NCBI RefSeq assembly: GCF_965213555.1
Contig: NZ_OZ243890.1
Span: forward strand, 1,736,001-1,800,000
Origin: Acuticoccus sp965213555
GTDB taxonomy: Bacteria > Pseudomonadota > Alphaproteobacteria > Rhizobiales > Amorphaceae
Direction: 5' to 3'
Length of the DNA stretch: 64,000 bases
This document shows positions 37,222 to 45,441 of this stretch, piece by piece. Both the position numbers and the translations under genes were made by a program. Under the pieces are notes generated by a model, which was not told the DNA's origin, did not search any database, and saw nothing but the letters and a program-made list of their open reading frames with translations. How positions within the stretch are numbered: the stretch's first letter is position 1; each line of letters begins with the position of its first letter.

Positions 37222-37931
37222 CGCCTGAGCGCGCGCACCCCGCCGTCGGGCGTCGACGCCAGTCGGTCGATCTCGTCCGCCGAGACGGCCTCGAAGGCGA
37301 TCTCATCGCCGACGGCGAACGGCACCATGGGGTCGGCGTCAGGGCGGAACAGCGTCAGCGCGGTGCGGCCGACGACGTACCATCCCGTCGGCATGGAGAC
37401 CGAGCACAGGCCCGCCATGCCGCCGGCGATGATGACGCTGCCCGCCGGCATGGGCGGCCGCGGCTTCGCCCTCCGGGGGATCGCGAGGGACGGATCTACG
37501 CCCGACAGGTAAGCGTAGCCCGGTGCGAAGCCGTACATGCCGACCTGGTAGCGCCCGGCGAGCAGCGTCTTGCGCAGCCGGTCGGGCGCCAGGCCGAGCT
37601 CCTGGGCGGCCTCCTCGAGGTCCTCCGCCGCCGCGCCGGTCACGCACACGGGGACGAGCCAGCGCGCGCCAGGCGCGGCGTCGCCGGCCGAGGGCGCGTC
37701 CGGCAGGGCGGCGAGGATCGCGTCCTCGCCGGTGACGTCCGGATCGTACAGCACGAGGACGGACCGGAAGGTGGGGACCGCCTCGACGAAGCCCTGCGGC
37801 GCGGCCTCGTCGAGCGCCGCGGCGAGCGCTCCGACGCGGCGGCCGACCTCCGCGTCGATCGCCTCGCCGTACTCGACGACGAAGGCGGCCTCCCCACTCG
37901 GCCGGATCACCGCGCCGTCGAGCCACCCCAT
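37218..37931 (-). CDS. pxpB: 5-oxoprolinase subunit B
   Basis: A 237-residue KipI/allophanate-hydrolase-subunit-1 family protein. It has the family landmarks FVEAVPTFRSVLVLYDP, YQVGMYGFAPGYAYLSGVDP and SVIIAGGMAGLCSVSMPTGW with YVVGRT. ATG 37931 gives a protein starting MGWLDGAVIRPSGEAAFVVE. An in-frame upstream ATG at 38120 would overlap pxpA by 56 codons and is rejected. Together with PxpA and PxpC it hydrolyses 5-oxoproline, a product of glutamine and glutathione damage and a usable nutrient. Confidence 0.92.
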   Translation of the reverse strand: MGWLDGAVIRPSGEAAFVVEYGEAIDAEVGRRVGALAAALDEAAPQGFVEAVPTFRSVLVLYDPDVTGEDAILAALPDAPSAGDAAPGARWLVPVCVTGAAAEDLEEAAQELGLAPDRLRKTLLAGRYQVGMYGFAPGYAYLSGVDPSLAIPRRAKPRPPMPAGSVIIAGGMAGLCSVSMPTGWYVVGRTALTLFRPDADPMVPFAVGDEIAFEAVSADEIDRLASTPDGGVRALRR

Positions 37932-37953
37932 CAATCCGACCCGCGCCCGGCGC

Positions 37954-38709
37954 TCAAGGGGACGCGGCGACGGTGACGCCGGCCTGCTCCAACGCATCGC
38001 GCACCGCGCTGGCGACCGCGACCGCATGGGCGTTGTCGCCGTGCACGCAGACCGAGTCGATGGCGGTGGAGACGTGCGTCCCGTCGTAAGCGATGACGGC
38101 TCCGGCGCGAACCATGGCAACGGTGCGCGCCGCGGCCTCCTCGGCGTCCTCGACGATGGCGCCCGGCTTGGCGCGCGACATCAGGTTGCCGTCGGGCTCG
38201 TAGGCGCGGTCGGCGAAGATCTCCGCCTTGACGGGCAGTCCAGCGTCCCGCGCGGCGACCTCCAGCGCGGTGGTCGCGGTGGCAAGGAGCGGGAGCGACG
38301 GGTCGACTGACCTCACCGCGGCGACGATGGCGTCGGCGGTGGGACGGTGGACGCTCGCGTGGTTGGATAGCGCGCCGTGCGCCTTGACGTGGGCGAGCCG
38401 GACGCCTTCCAGAGCGGCGACTGCCGCGAGCGCGCCGACCTGGTAAGCCACCATGCGGGTGACCGCCGCCGGTGCCATCGGGATGACGCGGCGGCCGAAC
38501 CCGGCGCGGTCCTCGTAGCCCGGGTGTGCGCCCACGGCGACGCCGTTCGCCTTGGCGAGCGCCACGGTGGCGGCCATCGTGTCGGGGTCTCCGGCGTGGA
38601 AGCCGCAGGCCACGTTGGCGGACGTGACGACCTTGAGGATGGCCGCGTCGTCGCCCATGCGCCAAGGGCCGAAGCTCTCGCCGCAGTCGGCGTTGAGGTC
38701 GATCCTCAC
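37954..38709 (-). CDS. pxpA: 5-oxoprolinase subunit A (LamB/YcsF family)
   Basis: A 251-residue protein with the LamB/YcsF pattern: the N-terminus MRIDLNADCGESFGPWRMGD, then SANVACGFHAGDPDTM, VGAHPGYEDRAGFGRR, HVKAHGALSNHA and EIFADRAYEPDGNLMSR. PxpA is the subunit that opens the phosphorylated oxoproline ring. It lies 10 bp after the TRAP permease gene and 22 bp before pxpB, so all four genes probably share one transcript. The context suggests that the transported substrate is 5-oxoproline or a related lactam. Confidence 0.94.
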   Translation of the reverse strand: MRIDLNADCGESFGPWRMGDDAAILKVVTSANVACGFHAGDPDTMAATVALAKANGVAVGAHPGYEDRAGFGRRVIPMAPAAVTRMVAYQVGALAAVAALEGVRLAHVKAHGALSNHASVHRPTADAIVAAVRSVDPSLPLLATATTALEVAARDAGLPVKAEIFADRAYEPDGNLMSRAKPGAIVEDAEEAAARTVAMVRAGAVIAYDGTHVSTAIDSVCVHGDNAHAVAVASAVRDALEQAGVTVAASP

Positions 38710-38719
38710 GACCGCGGGC

Positions 38720-41392
38720 TCAGAACGCTGGGACCGTCTGGCGGCGCCGCTGCATCAGGACGACCAGCGCGATGATGATGAAGGCTGGGATGTAGAACAC
38801 CTCCTTCGCCATCCGCTCGTTGCGGGTCTGGACGGTCTCGAGGACCACGGGTTCCTCCGCGTAGAAGTCGAAGTCCTGGGACAGGTAGGCGTAGGGCGTC
38901 GCGGGGAAGGGCTCCTCGACCGTCAGCCGCTCGCCGTCGGGCAGGAAGGTGAGGCCGACCTCAGCGAGGCGGTCCTCCCCCGTCTCGCCCTCGCCGGTGC
39001 GCACAACGAGGAACATCGAGCGACGCTGATCGGGGTTGTTGAAGTCCGTCCCCTCGAGCTCGAGGCGGACGGTGGAGTCCTGCGGCAGTGCCTCCACGAC
39101 CTCGTAGAGCGCGGTGCCCTCGCGGCTGTCGTAGGCCGGCTGGACGAGGTCGAGCGCGATGCCGGGACGGAACAAGAGGAGCGCGGCGAGGAGGAGCAGC
39201 GCCGTCTCGAACAGGTTCGACTTGGCGATGAAGTAGCGCTGCGTCGCCGCCGCAAAGATCAGCATGGCGACGGCGGCGATGACGAACGCCTTGATGCCGG
39301 TCAGCCAGCTTACGAACTGCGCGACCGGCTCGCCATCCACGAACACCACCTCCATCAGGAGGAGCTCGGTGTTGAAGATGAACAGGAACGGCAGGAGCGC
39401 GGTGCGGATGTCGTAGCCGAATCCTTGGAAGCCGGTCTTGATGGCATCGCCCCCCGAGATCCCCGCGGCCGCGTAGGCGGCAAGGCCCACCGGGGGCGTG
39501 TCGTCGGCGAGGATGCCGAAGTAGAACACGAAAAGGTGCGCCGCGACGGCTGGGACGATGAGCCCCTCGGACGCCGCCAGCGTGATGATGACCGGCGCCA
39601 TGAGCGAGGACACGACGATGTAGTTCGCCGTCGTCGGCAGCCCCATGCCGAGGATGAGGCTCATGACGGCGACGAGGATCAGCATCAGCATCAGCGAGCC
39701 GCCGGCGAGGGACTCGATGAGCGCGCCCACCACCTGATGCGCGCCGGTCAGCGAGATGGTTCCGACGATGATGCCCGCAGCCCCGGTGGCGATGGCGATG
39801 GGGATCATGTTGCGCGCGCCGCCGACCATGCCGCGGATGAACTCGTCGACGCCGCGCGCGAAGGCGTCGCTGAGCCCGCGGCCCCCGCGAAGGAGCGCCT
39901 TGATGGGGTGCTGGGTCAACGCGATGAGCACCATCGCCGCCGTCGCCCAGAACGCCGACAGGCTCGGCGACAGGCGCTCCACCATCACGAGGTAGAGCAG
40001 CACCACGATGGGCAGCACGAAGTGGAGGCCCGTCAGGGCGACCGCGCCGGCGCGCGGCATCTCGTGCAGCGGCGCGTTGGGGTCGTCCACCTCAAGGTCC
40101 GGCTGGCGCGCGGCGACGACGAGGCAGACGAGGTAGAACGCGAGGAAGAGAAGGACGGCGGTCTCCAGCGTCGCCCCCGGCATCGCTGCACGCACCGCGC
40201 CAAGCCCGTAGTGCACCGCGAACGCCAGGGCAGCGAGGGCGAAGAAGCCGAGAAGGAAGCCGCCGTAGCGGCGCGCCGCGGACCGCGCCTTGGTGTCGAT
40301 GGGCGCCGGCAGGCCCTTCAGCCCGAGCTTCAGCGCCTCGAGGTGCACGATGTAGAGGAGCGCCATGTAGGACACGATCGCCGGCAGGAAGGCGTACACG
40401 ATGAGGTCGGTGTACGCCGTGCCGGTGAACTCGGCGATGAGGAAGGCGGCCGCGCCCATCACCGGCGGAGTGAGCTGCCCATTGGTCGAGGAGGCGACCT
40501 CCACCGCGCCGGCCTTCTCCGCCGGGAAGCCGGTCCGCTTCATGAGCGGGATCGTGAAGGTCCCCGTCGTCACCACGTTGGCGATGGACGAGCCGGAGTA
40601 GATGCCCGACAGGCCGGACGCCACCACCGCGGCCTTCGCGGGGCCGCCGCGCAGGTGGCCGAGCAGTCCGAACGCGATCTTGATGAAGAAGTTGCCCGCC
40701 CCCGCCTTCTCCAAGATCGAGCCGAACAGCACGAACAGGAAGATCAGCGTCGCCGATACCCCGAGCGCCACGCCGAAGACGCCCTCGGTCTGCATCCAGA
40801 AGTGCCACGTCGCCTTCTCGTAGGAGGCGCCGGCCCAGCGCATGGCGTCCGGGAAGATCTCCGAAGACCCGAAGAACACGTAGGCGAGGAATAGCGACGC
40901 GACGACGAGGAGCGGCAGGCCGAGCGCCCGGTAGACCGCGATGCCGACGAGGGCGAGGCCGAGCGTTGACACCACGAGGTCGACGTCGTTGGGCAGGCCG
41001 GGTCGTGTCGCGATCTGGTCGGCGAAAAGCACGAGGTAGAGGCAGCAGCCCGCGCCCAGGATCGCGAAGACGAAGTCGTAGAGCGGGATGCGGTCGCGCG
41101 GCGCGCGCGCCAACAGTGGGAACGCCATCGCGACGAGGACGAGCGCGAAGGCGAGGTGGATGGCGCGGATCTCGGTGTTGTTGAAGACGACCTGGAAGGG
41201 GACGACCTCGGCGAGGAGGAAGGGGATCGGCGAGACGACGTAGATTTGGAACAGCGACCAGACGAAGGCGATGCCCGGCACCAACCAGCGCTGCCAGCCC
41301 GCCGGGCTGCGCGCGCCGGTGTCCACCGACGCGACGAGGTCGTCGGCGGCGGTCGAGGCACCGGGGGCGTCGGCGGAGGTTGCTTGCGTCAT
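38720..41392 (-). CDS. TRAP transporter fused permease (4TM+12TM, DUF3394 C-terminus)
   Basis: An 890-residue inner-membrane protein fusing the small and large TRAP permease subunits, the form that works with TAXI-type binding proteins. The DctM-like part shows GLSGIYSGSSIANVVTTGTFTIPLMKRTGF, SSTNGQLTPPVMGAAAFLIAEF and LGMGLPTTANYIV. From about residue 700 the C-terminus is a DUF3394-like region (FNTELLLMEVVFVDGEPV onward). It ends in a periplasmic-looking stretch and one last helix. ATG 41392 has GAAGGG upstream. No binding-protein gene is adjacent. The nearest TAXI protein is at 56562. Linkage to pxpABC suggests a pyroglutamate-type substrate (inference). Confidence 0.92.
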   Translation of the reverse strand: MTQATSADAPGASTAADDLVASVDTGARSPAGWQRWLVPGIAFVWSLFQIYVVSPIPFLLAEVVPFQVVFNNTEIRAIHLAFALVLVAMAFPLLARAPRDRIPLYDFVFAILGAGCCLYLVLFADQIATRPGLPNDVDLVVSTLGLALVGIAVYRALGLPLLVVASLFLAYVFFGSSEIFPDAMRWAGASYEKATWHFWMQTEGVFGVALGVSATLIFLFVLFGSILEKAGAGNFFIKIAFGLLGHLRGGPAKAAVVASGLSGIYSGSSIANVVTTGTFTIPLMKRTGFPAEKAGAVEVASSTNGQLTPPVMGAAAFLIAEFTGTAYTDLIVYAFLPAIVSYMALLYIVHLEALKLGLKGLPAPIDTKARSAARRYGGFLLGFFALAALAFAVHYGLGAVRAAMPGATLETAVLLFLAFYLVCLVVAARQPDLEVDDPNAPLHEMPRAGAVALTGLHFVLPIVVLLYLVMVERLSPSLSAFWATAAMVLIALTQHPIKALLRGGRGLSDAFARGVDEFIRGMVGGARNMIPIAIATGAAGIIVGTISLTGAHQVVGALIESLAGGSLMLMLILVAVMSLILGMGLPTTANYIVVSSLMAPVIITLAASEGLIVPAVAAHLFVFYFGILADDTPPVGLAAYAAAGISGGDAIKTGFQGFGYDIRTALLPFLFIFNTELLLMEVVFVDGEPVAQFVSWLTGIKAFVIAAVAMLIFAAATQRYFIAKSNLFETALLLLAALLLFRPGIALDLVQPAYDSREGTALYEVVEALPQDSTVRLELEGTDFNNPDQRRSMFLVVRTGEGETGEDRLAEVGLTFLPDGERLTVEEPFPATPYAYLSQDFDFYAEEPVVLETVQTRNERMAKEVFYIPAFIIIALVVLMQRRRQTVPAF

Positions 41393-41522
41393 CGTCGGCC
41401 CTTCGTGATCGGACCGTCGTCGCGGCCCGCGGCGGGGGTGCCCCCGCCGTTGGTGCCGATCAGGGTTCCATGCTTTGTGGGACTGGGGAAGAACTTTCTT
41501 CCCCGCGGTTTGGGGGCGGACG

Positions 41523-42083
41523 ATGGGCACCGACGAGGATGCCGAGGACGGTGAAGCGCTACGCTTCGTCGACTTCTGGGTGAGCGCCGGGCCGGATCGG
41601 TGGTTCGTGAAGTCGGACGAGTTCGACGAGGCGTGCCGCGCGCACCTGCCGCTCTACGAGCGCGCTGCCGAAGGGGAGCTCGACCGCTGGCAACTGACCG
41701 CCGCCGGCAGCCTTGCCCTCGTCCTCCTGCTCGACCAGGTCCCGCGCAACGTCTTGCGCGGAACGCCGCAGCAGTTCGACACCGACCACGAGGCGCTGGC
41801 CGTCGCCGAGGCGGCGATCGGGCGCGAGCACCACCTGTCCCAGGCCTGGCCGGTGCGCAACTTCTACCTGCTGCCCTACCAGCACAGCGAGGACCTCGCC
41901 GTGCAGGAGCGTGGCCTCGACCTCTACCTCGCCAGCGCGCCGCAGGAGTTCGCGTACTACGCGCTCGTCCACCACGACGCGATCCGCCGCTTCGGCCGCT
42001 TCCCGCATCGCAACGCCGTGCTTGGCCGCGAGACGACGGCGGCGGAGACCGCCTACCTCGAGGGCGGCGGCTTCACGGGCTGA
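41523..42083 (+). CDS. DUF924 family protein
   Basis: A 186-residue soluble helical protein of the DUF924 family: VDFWVSAGPDRWFVKSDEFD, SLALVLLLDQVPRNVLRGTPQQFDTD, RNFYLLPYQHSEDLAVQERGL and FGRFPHRNAVLGRETTAAE. The fold is TPR-like and no biochemical role is established. ATG 41523 begins just before the conserved region and follows GGGGGCGG. It is divergent from the TRAP operon (130 bp) and convergent with the CPBP gene. Confidence 0.9.
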   Translation: MGTDEDAEDGEALRFVDFWVSAGPDRWFVKSDEFDEACRAHLPLYERAAEGELDRWQLTAAGSLALVLLLDQVPRNVLRGTPQQFDTDHEALAVAEAAIGREHHLSQAWPVRNFYLLPYQHSEDLAVQERGLDLYLASAPQEFAYYALVHHDAIRRFGRFPHRNAVLGRETTAAETAYLEGGGFTG

Positions 42084-42105
42084 CGCCGGCCGTCCTGCGA
42101 CCGGC

Positions 42106-42738
42106 TCACACGTTGGCGCTGATCAGCACCGGGAACGCGACCGCGTTCAACGCGACGTGCCCGACGATGGGCCAGCCGACGCCCCGCGTGCGCCAGGCGA
42201 CGAACGCCCAGAACGCGCCGAGCATGAACGTCACGGTGACGAGGGACACGGCGGTCAAGCCGAACTCGACGCCGACGGCCAAGGTGAGCGGCGCGTGCCA
42301 CAACGCGAAGAGCCAAACGCCGACGGTCTGGAACGCGGGGTTCGACGGGCCGAGCGCCAGGTAGGAGCCGCGCCAGGCGACCTCCTCGAGCGGCGCGTTG
42401 ACGAGCGCGGCGGCGAACCCTGCGCCGAGGATCGCCGGCGTGGTGTCGAGCCGGCCGGTGGCGAACGCGTAGACCGCCACGAACGCCGGGAACGCGAGCA
42501 CCGCCGCCGGCACCCACAGCGCCCCGCGGAGCTTGAGGGTGAGCGTCGACCAGCCGGCGCGACGATGTGCGGCGATGGCGACGGGGAGGCACCAGCCGAA
42601 CCAGTAGATCCCGAGGACGGTGAAGTAGCCCGCGAGGTCGCCCGGCCACCAACCGGTGAGGAGCGGCACGATGATGGTCATGCCGCCGATGAGAACGACG
42701 CCGGCGAGGATGAGACGCGAGCCTGTCATGGCGTTCAT
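42106..42738 (-). CDS. CPBP-family intramembrane glutamic protease
   Basis: A 210-residue polytopic protein with about seven hydrophobic helices. It carries the CPBP (Abi/Rce1) motifs: motif 1 NAPLEEVAWRGSYLAL (the EExxxR form with the catalytic Glu pair), motif 2 LFALWHAP with the conserved His, and a C-terminal HVALNAVAF His/Asn pair. Family members cleave prenylated or membrane proteins, or act in bacteriocin self-immunity. The substrate here is unknown. ATG 42738 or 42729 could be used. No bacteriocin-like gene is seen nearby. Confidence 0.85.
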   Translation of the reverse strand: MNAMTGSRLILAGVVLIGGMTIIVPLLTGWWPGDLAGYFTVLGIYWFGWCLPVAIAAHRRAGWSTLTLKLRGALWVPAAVLAFPAFVAVYAFATGRLDTTPAILGAGFAAALVNAPLEEVAWRGSYLALGPSNPAFQTVGVWLFALWHAPLTLAVGVEFGLTAVSLVTVTFMLGAFWAFVAWRTRGVGWPIVGHVALNAVAFPVLISANV

Positions 42739-42838
42739 TCGCGGGCGGCGCAGCGCTGGTCAAGCCCTGGTGCGTCGACCGGGGCTTGGTCATGATCCGC
42801 GGGGAGTACCTCGCCGCGTACGACGATGGTGGCCGCGC

Positions 42839-43297
42839 TTACCGGCGATCGTCCATCGCGAACTGTGCGAACGGGTTGCGGCAGCCGAAGTCGCCGACGT
42901 ACTGGACCGGACGGTCCCCACGTTCGACCGCGAAGGTGGTCGTCACGAAGAAGTGCGTCACGACCAGCCGCTCGTAGGTAGCAAGCTTCTGTGCCAAGCG
43001 CGTGCCGTTGTCGGGCGCAGCCAGGATGTCGAGCGGCACCAGCCCGGCGATGAAGCGGACAGCGCGCCAACGCGCGCCGTCCTGGTCGCCGAGCGCGTCG
43101 CCCAGCTCCCTGTCGAAGCTCGTGGCGAATGCTTCGAAATCCTTCGTCGGCATGTCGAACGGACCGACGGCGCGCTCTAGGATGTCGCGGAGGAAGTCGC
43201 CTCGTCCACGCAGGGCGAGGGTGAACCCGCCGCCCAGCGCGACGAGGCCGAGGCCGGCGGCTGAGCCGAGGACGAGCGCACGGCGCGACAGGGTCAT
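42839..43297 (-). CDS. Tat-signal small subunit of a GMC dehydrogenase
   Basis: A 152-residue protein with a twin-arginine signal (MTLSRRALVLGSAAGLGLVA) and a roughly 120-residue soluble part with no cofactor motif. Its start overlaps the stop of the GMC oxidoreductase gene (ATGA). In FAD-dependent glucose, gluconate and sorbitol dehydrogenases a small subunit of this size supplies the Tat signal and carries the folded flavoprotein to the periplasm. Gene order, size and signal suit that role. Similarity beyond that is weak, so assignment to the gluconate-2-dehydrogenase subunit-3 family is tentative. Confidence 0.7.
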   Translation of the reverse strand: MTLSRRALVLGSAAGLGLVALGGGFTLALRGRGDFLRDILERAVGPFDMPTKDFEAFATSFDRELGDALGDQDGARWRAVRFIAGLVPLDILAAPDNGTRLAQKLATYERLVVTHFFVTTTFAVERGDRPVQYVGDFGCRNPFAQFAMDDRR

Positions 43298-44739
43298 GGC
43301 TTCGCTCCCGTGACGGCGCACGCGGCCTTAAGTGACAATGCCGCGACGGTGAGGCTGGGGTTGGCGTTGAGGCAGCTCGGGAACACCGAAGAGCCGACCA
43401 CGACGAGGTTGCGGTAGCGGTGGTGCACCTGGTCGGCGTCGACCACCGACGTCGCGGGGTCGTTGCCCATCCTTAGCGTGCCCTGCAGGTGGGACTCGGT
43501 ACGGCGGTACCCATGGAAGCGGATGTCCTCGACCGGAAGGCCGGCGAGGAGCGCGGGCAGCGCATCCACCGCCGCCTCCGTCCCCTGCTTCGCGTAGGGC
43601 GTGGCCTCGTTGTACGTCACGACGGGCTCGCCGTCGCCGCCGAGGGTCACCGTGTTGTCCGGGTTAGGAAGGTCCTCGACCACGAGCGTGATGGGGGCGC
43701 TCTGCCGCCAGCGGCCTGGCTCGGCGCGCAGGCCGAAGGTCCAGCGGTTCTCGAAGAAAAGCACCGCGGCGCCTCGCGCATCCCGCGTGTCATCCTGCGC
43801 GAGGGCGTAGTTGATCCCCGTCGTGACCGTGCTGCCGTCGAAGTTGTCGAGGCCATCGAGCAGGACCTCGACGCGGGAGCCGCAGCTTTCGTGCAGGTAC
43901 CGGCCGGTGTTCTCGTCCGCCATGCCGGACGCTTGGAGGATGGCGGGGCTGTGGATGGCGTTGGCGCCGAGGACGACGAGATCGGCCGCGTAAACCCGCC
44001 GCGTTCCGTCGACCTCGGCCTCGACCGCCTGGACGACGCCCGAGTTGTGATGCAGGCGGCGCACCCTCGCTCCTGTCAGGACGGTCACCGCCGGGTTCGC
44101 GAACAGCAACGCCATGTCGTTGAGGCCGGTGAACTTCGCGTTGACCGGGCACAGGTCGCAGCGGAACGTCGCGCAGCACGCAGGCCGTCGCTCGGTCGCA
44201 ACGCGCGCCCGCGCGGTGGGCAAGGCGAAGTGGTGCTCAGGATGGGACCGGACCATCTCCCGATCCACCGAGGAGAACCGGTGCGGCGGCTGCGGATAGG
44301 GTCCCGACCGTGGCGACACGTGCCCGATGCGACCATCGCCCGCGACCGACATGAGCGCCTCGGCCCGCGCAAGGTGGGGCTCAAGGGCGTCGTAGTCGAA
44401 GGGCCAGTCCTGTGCCACGCCGAACCGCGAGCGCATGGCAAAGTCGGACGGCAGCGGGCGCGGGGTCTGCGCGTACCAGCAGTTGGTGCCGCCGCCGAGG
44501 CCGATCGTGAAGTTCCAGACCTTGTCCTCGGCGCCAGGACGGGGACGAGCGACGAACGTGTCCGCAGCGTCGATGGGCGAGTTCGACCCTTCCTGGATCC
44601 GCTTCAGGTGATCCCATCGCTCGCCACGTTCCAGAAGAAGCACCCGCAGGCCGGGTTGGCGCAGAAGCTCGTCAAGAAAGAACAGCGAGCCAAAGCCGGA
44701 ACCAACGACGATGACGTCGTAGCTGTCGTCCACGCGCAT
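43294..44739 (-). CDS. GMC oxidoreductase with probable Fe-S cysteine cluster
   Basis: FAD-dependent dehydrogenase of the glucose-methanol-choline family, about 481 residues. It has the FAD dinucleotide fold DVIVVGSGFGSLFFLDELL, GLGGGTNCWYAQTPRP, the catalytic-region HLQGTLRMGND and the C-terminal NANPSLTVAALSLKAA. CC-x4-C-x2-CP at Cys188, 189, 194 and 197 resembles the 3Fe-4S site of membrane FAD-glucose dehydrogenases. It has no signal peptide and pairs with the Tat-signal subunit downstream. No cytochrome c subunit is present. The start is taken at ATG 44739, and 44799 is possible. The substrate is probably a sugar or alcohol (inference). Confidence 0.85.
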   Translation of the reverse strand: MRVDDSYDVIVVGSGFGSLFFLDELLRQPGLRVLLLERGERWDHLKRIQEGSNSPIDAADTFVARPRPGAEDKVWNFTIGLGGGTNCWYAQTPRPLPSDFAMRSRFGVAQDWPFDYDALEPHLARAEALMSVAGDGRIGHVSPRSGPYPQPPHRFSSVDREMVRSHPEHHFALPTARARVATERRPACCATFRCDLCPVNAKFTGLNDMALLFANPAVTVLTGARVRRLHHNSGVVQAVEAEVDGTRRVYAADLVVLGANAIHSPAILQASGMADENTGRYLHESCGSRVEVLLDGLDNFDGSTVTTGINYALAQDDTRDARGAAVLFFENRWTFGLRAEPGRWRQSAPITLVVEDLPNPDNTVTLGGDGEPVVTYNEATPYAKQGTEAAVDALPALLAGLPVEDIRFHGYRRTESHLQGTLRMGNDPATSVVDADQVHHRYRNLVVVGSSVFPSCLNANPSLTVAALSLKAACAVTGAKP

Positions 44740-45074
44740 CCGAACGTTCCCATGACACTGGTCTCCAGCGAACATGGTCCACGAAACAACGCTCTGCAAT
44801 GAACGTTATGTACAACCAGAGATACAGAATACTAGTTTTTCCATTAGACGTCGGTTATCGAGCTTGGTTGTCCGGCTCAATCTTAGGGTTAATTAGAGTT
44901 GTCCTTATGGGTTGCTTCCAGCGGGCAGCCAACCCTTAGGTTGGGACAGGGGGAAGATCTGCCGGCGAGGCGGCACTAGCCGGTCGGCCGGCGGGTCTTC
45001 TGTGCTTACGGCAACGGGTGCACGGCGCGCCGACGTGGCGGACCTGCCCCGTTTGCGGCGGCGGTCGAGGCTGA
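44740..45074. other. AT-rich intergenic region upstream of the GMC pair
   Basis: The 335-bp gap holds no credible gene. Its part nearest the GMC gene (44800-44910) is strikingly AT-rich for this genome (AGATACAGAATACTAGTTTT) and probably contains the GMC promoter. A 6-bp stem with CTTA loop (44929-44944, CCAACC/GGTTGG) could be the end signal of the azlC-azlD transcript, which comes from the right on the same strand. Confidence 0.5.
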
Positions 45075-45440
45075 TCAGGGAACGCTTGCGGTCCAGGTCG
45101 CGGCGACGGCGACGGCGGCGAACATCGCCCAGATGGCGCTGCGCGAGGCGACCGCGACGACCGCCGCGACGCCGACGGCAACCCACTCGCGCGGCCCGCT
45201 CACGGCGACGATGGTGGCGACGAGGGCAGCCAGGACGGACACCGACATCGCCTCGAGGAACGCCTCGACCCGCGGTGGGGCGCCGACGACCCGCATGATC
45301 ATTGGACCGAGGAGGCGCGTCGCGATGGTGACGGCGGTGAGGAGCGCGATCGCGACGGCCGTCGCGGGATCAACCCCCACAGCGACGGCCGTCGCCGCAT
45401 CAACCACCATGGCGGCGGCCGTTGCCGGTTCGACCGTCAT
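45075..45440 (-). CDS. azlD: AzlD-like branched-chain amino-acid export subunit
   Basis: A 121-residue membrane protein with about four helices. The family core AIALLTAVTIATRLLGPMIM, the motif RVEAFLEAMSVSVLAALVA and the ending WAMFAAVAVAATW fit AzlD, the small partner of AzlC in branched-chain amino-acid efflux. The N-terminus is unusual: residues 2-31 are three 10-residue copies of (V-D/E-P/A-A-T-A-V-A), encoded by a 30-bp tandem repeat, ahead of the normal start of the first helix. Its ATG at 45440 lies 41 bp inside the end of azlC. Confidence 0.82.
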   Translation of the reverse strand: MTVEPATAAAMVVDAATAVAVGVDPATAVAIALLTAVTIATRLLGPMIMRVVGAPPRVEAFLEAMSVSVLAALVATIVAVSGPREWVAVGVAAVVAVASRSAIWAMFAAVAVAATWTASVP

Positions 45441-45441
45441 G
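45352..45441. repeat. Three 30-bp tandem repeats inside azlD 5' end / azlC 3' end
   Basis: Units 45352-45381, 45382-45411 and 45412-45441 share GCGACGGCCGTCGC followed by ATCAACC-like sequence, with the third most diverged. The length of 30 bp keeps both overlapping frames open. The units encode the N-terminal decapeptide repeats of AzlD and the AzlC C-terminus. Confidence 0.85.

Noticed and set aside
38552..40894. Long plus-strand frame opposite the TRAP permease
   Set aside because: It is charged low-complexity sequence with no family match, while the minus-strand TRAP permease explains the region fully.
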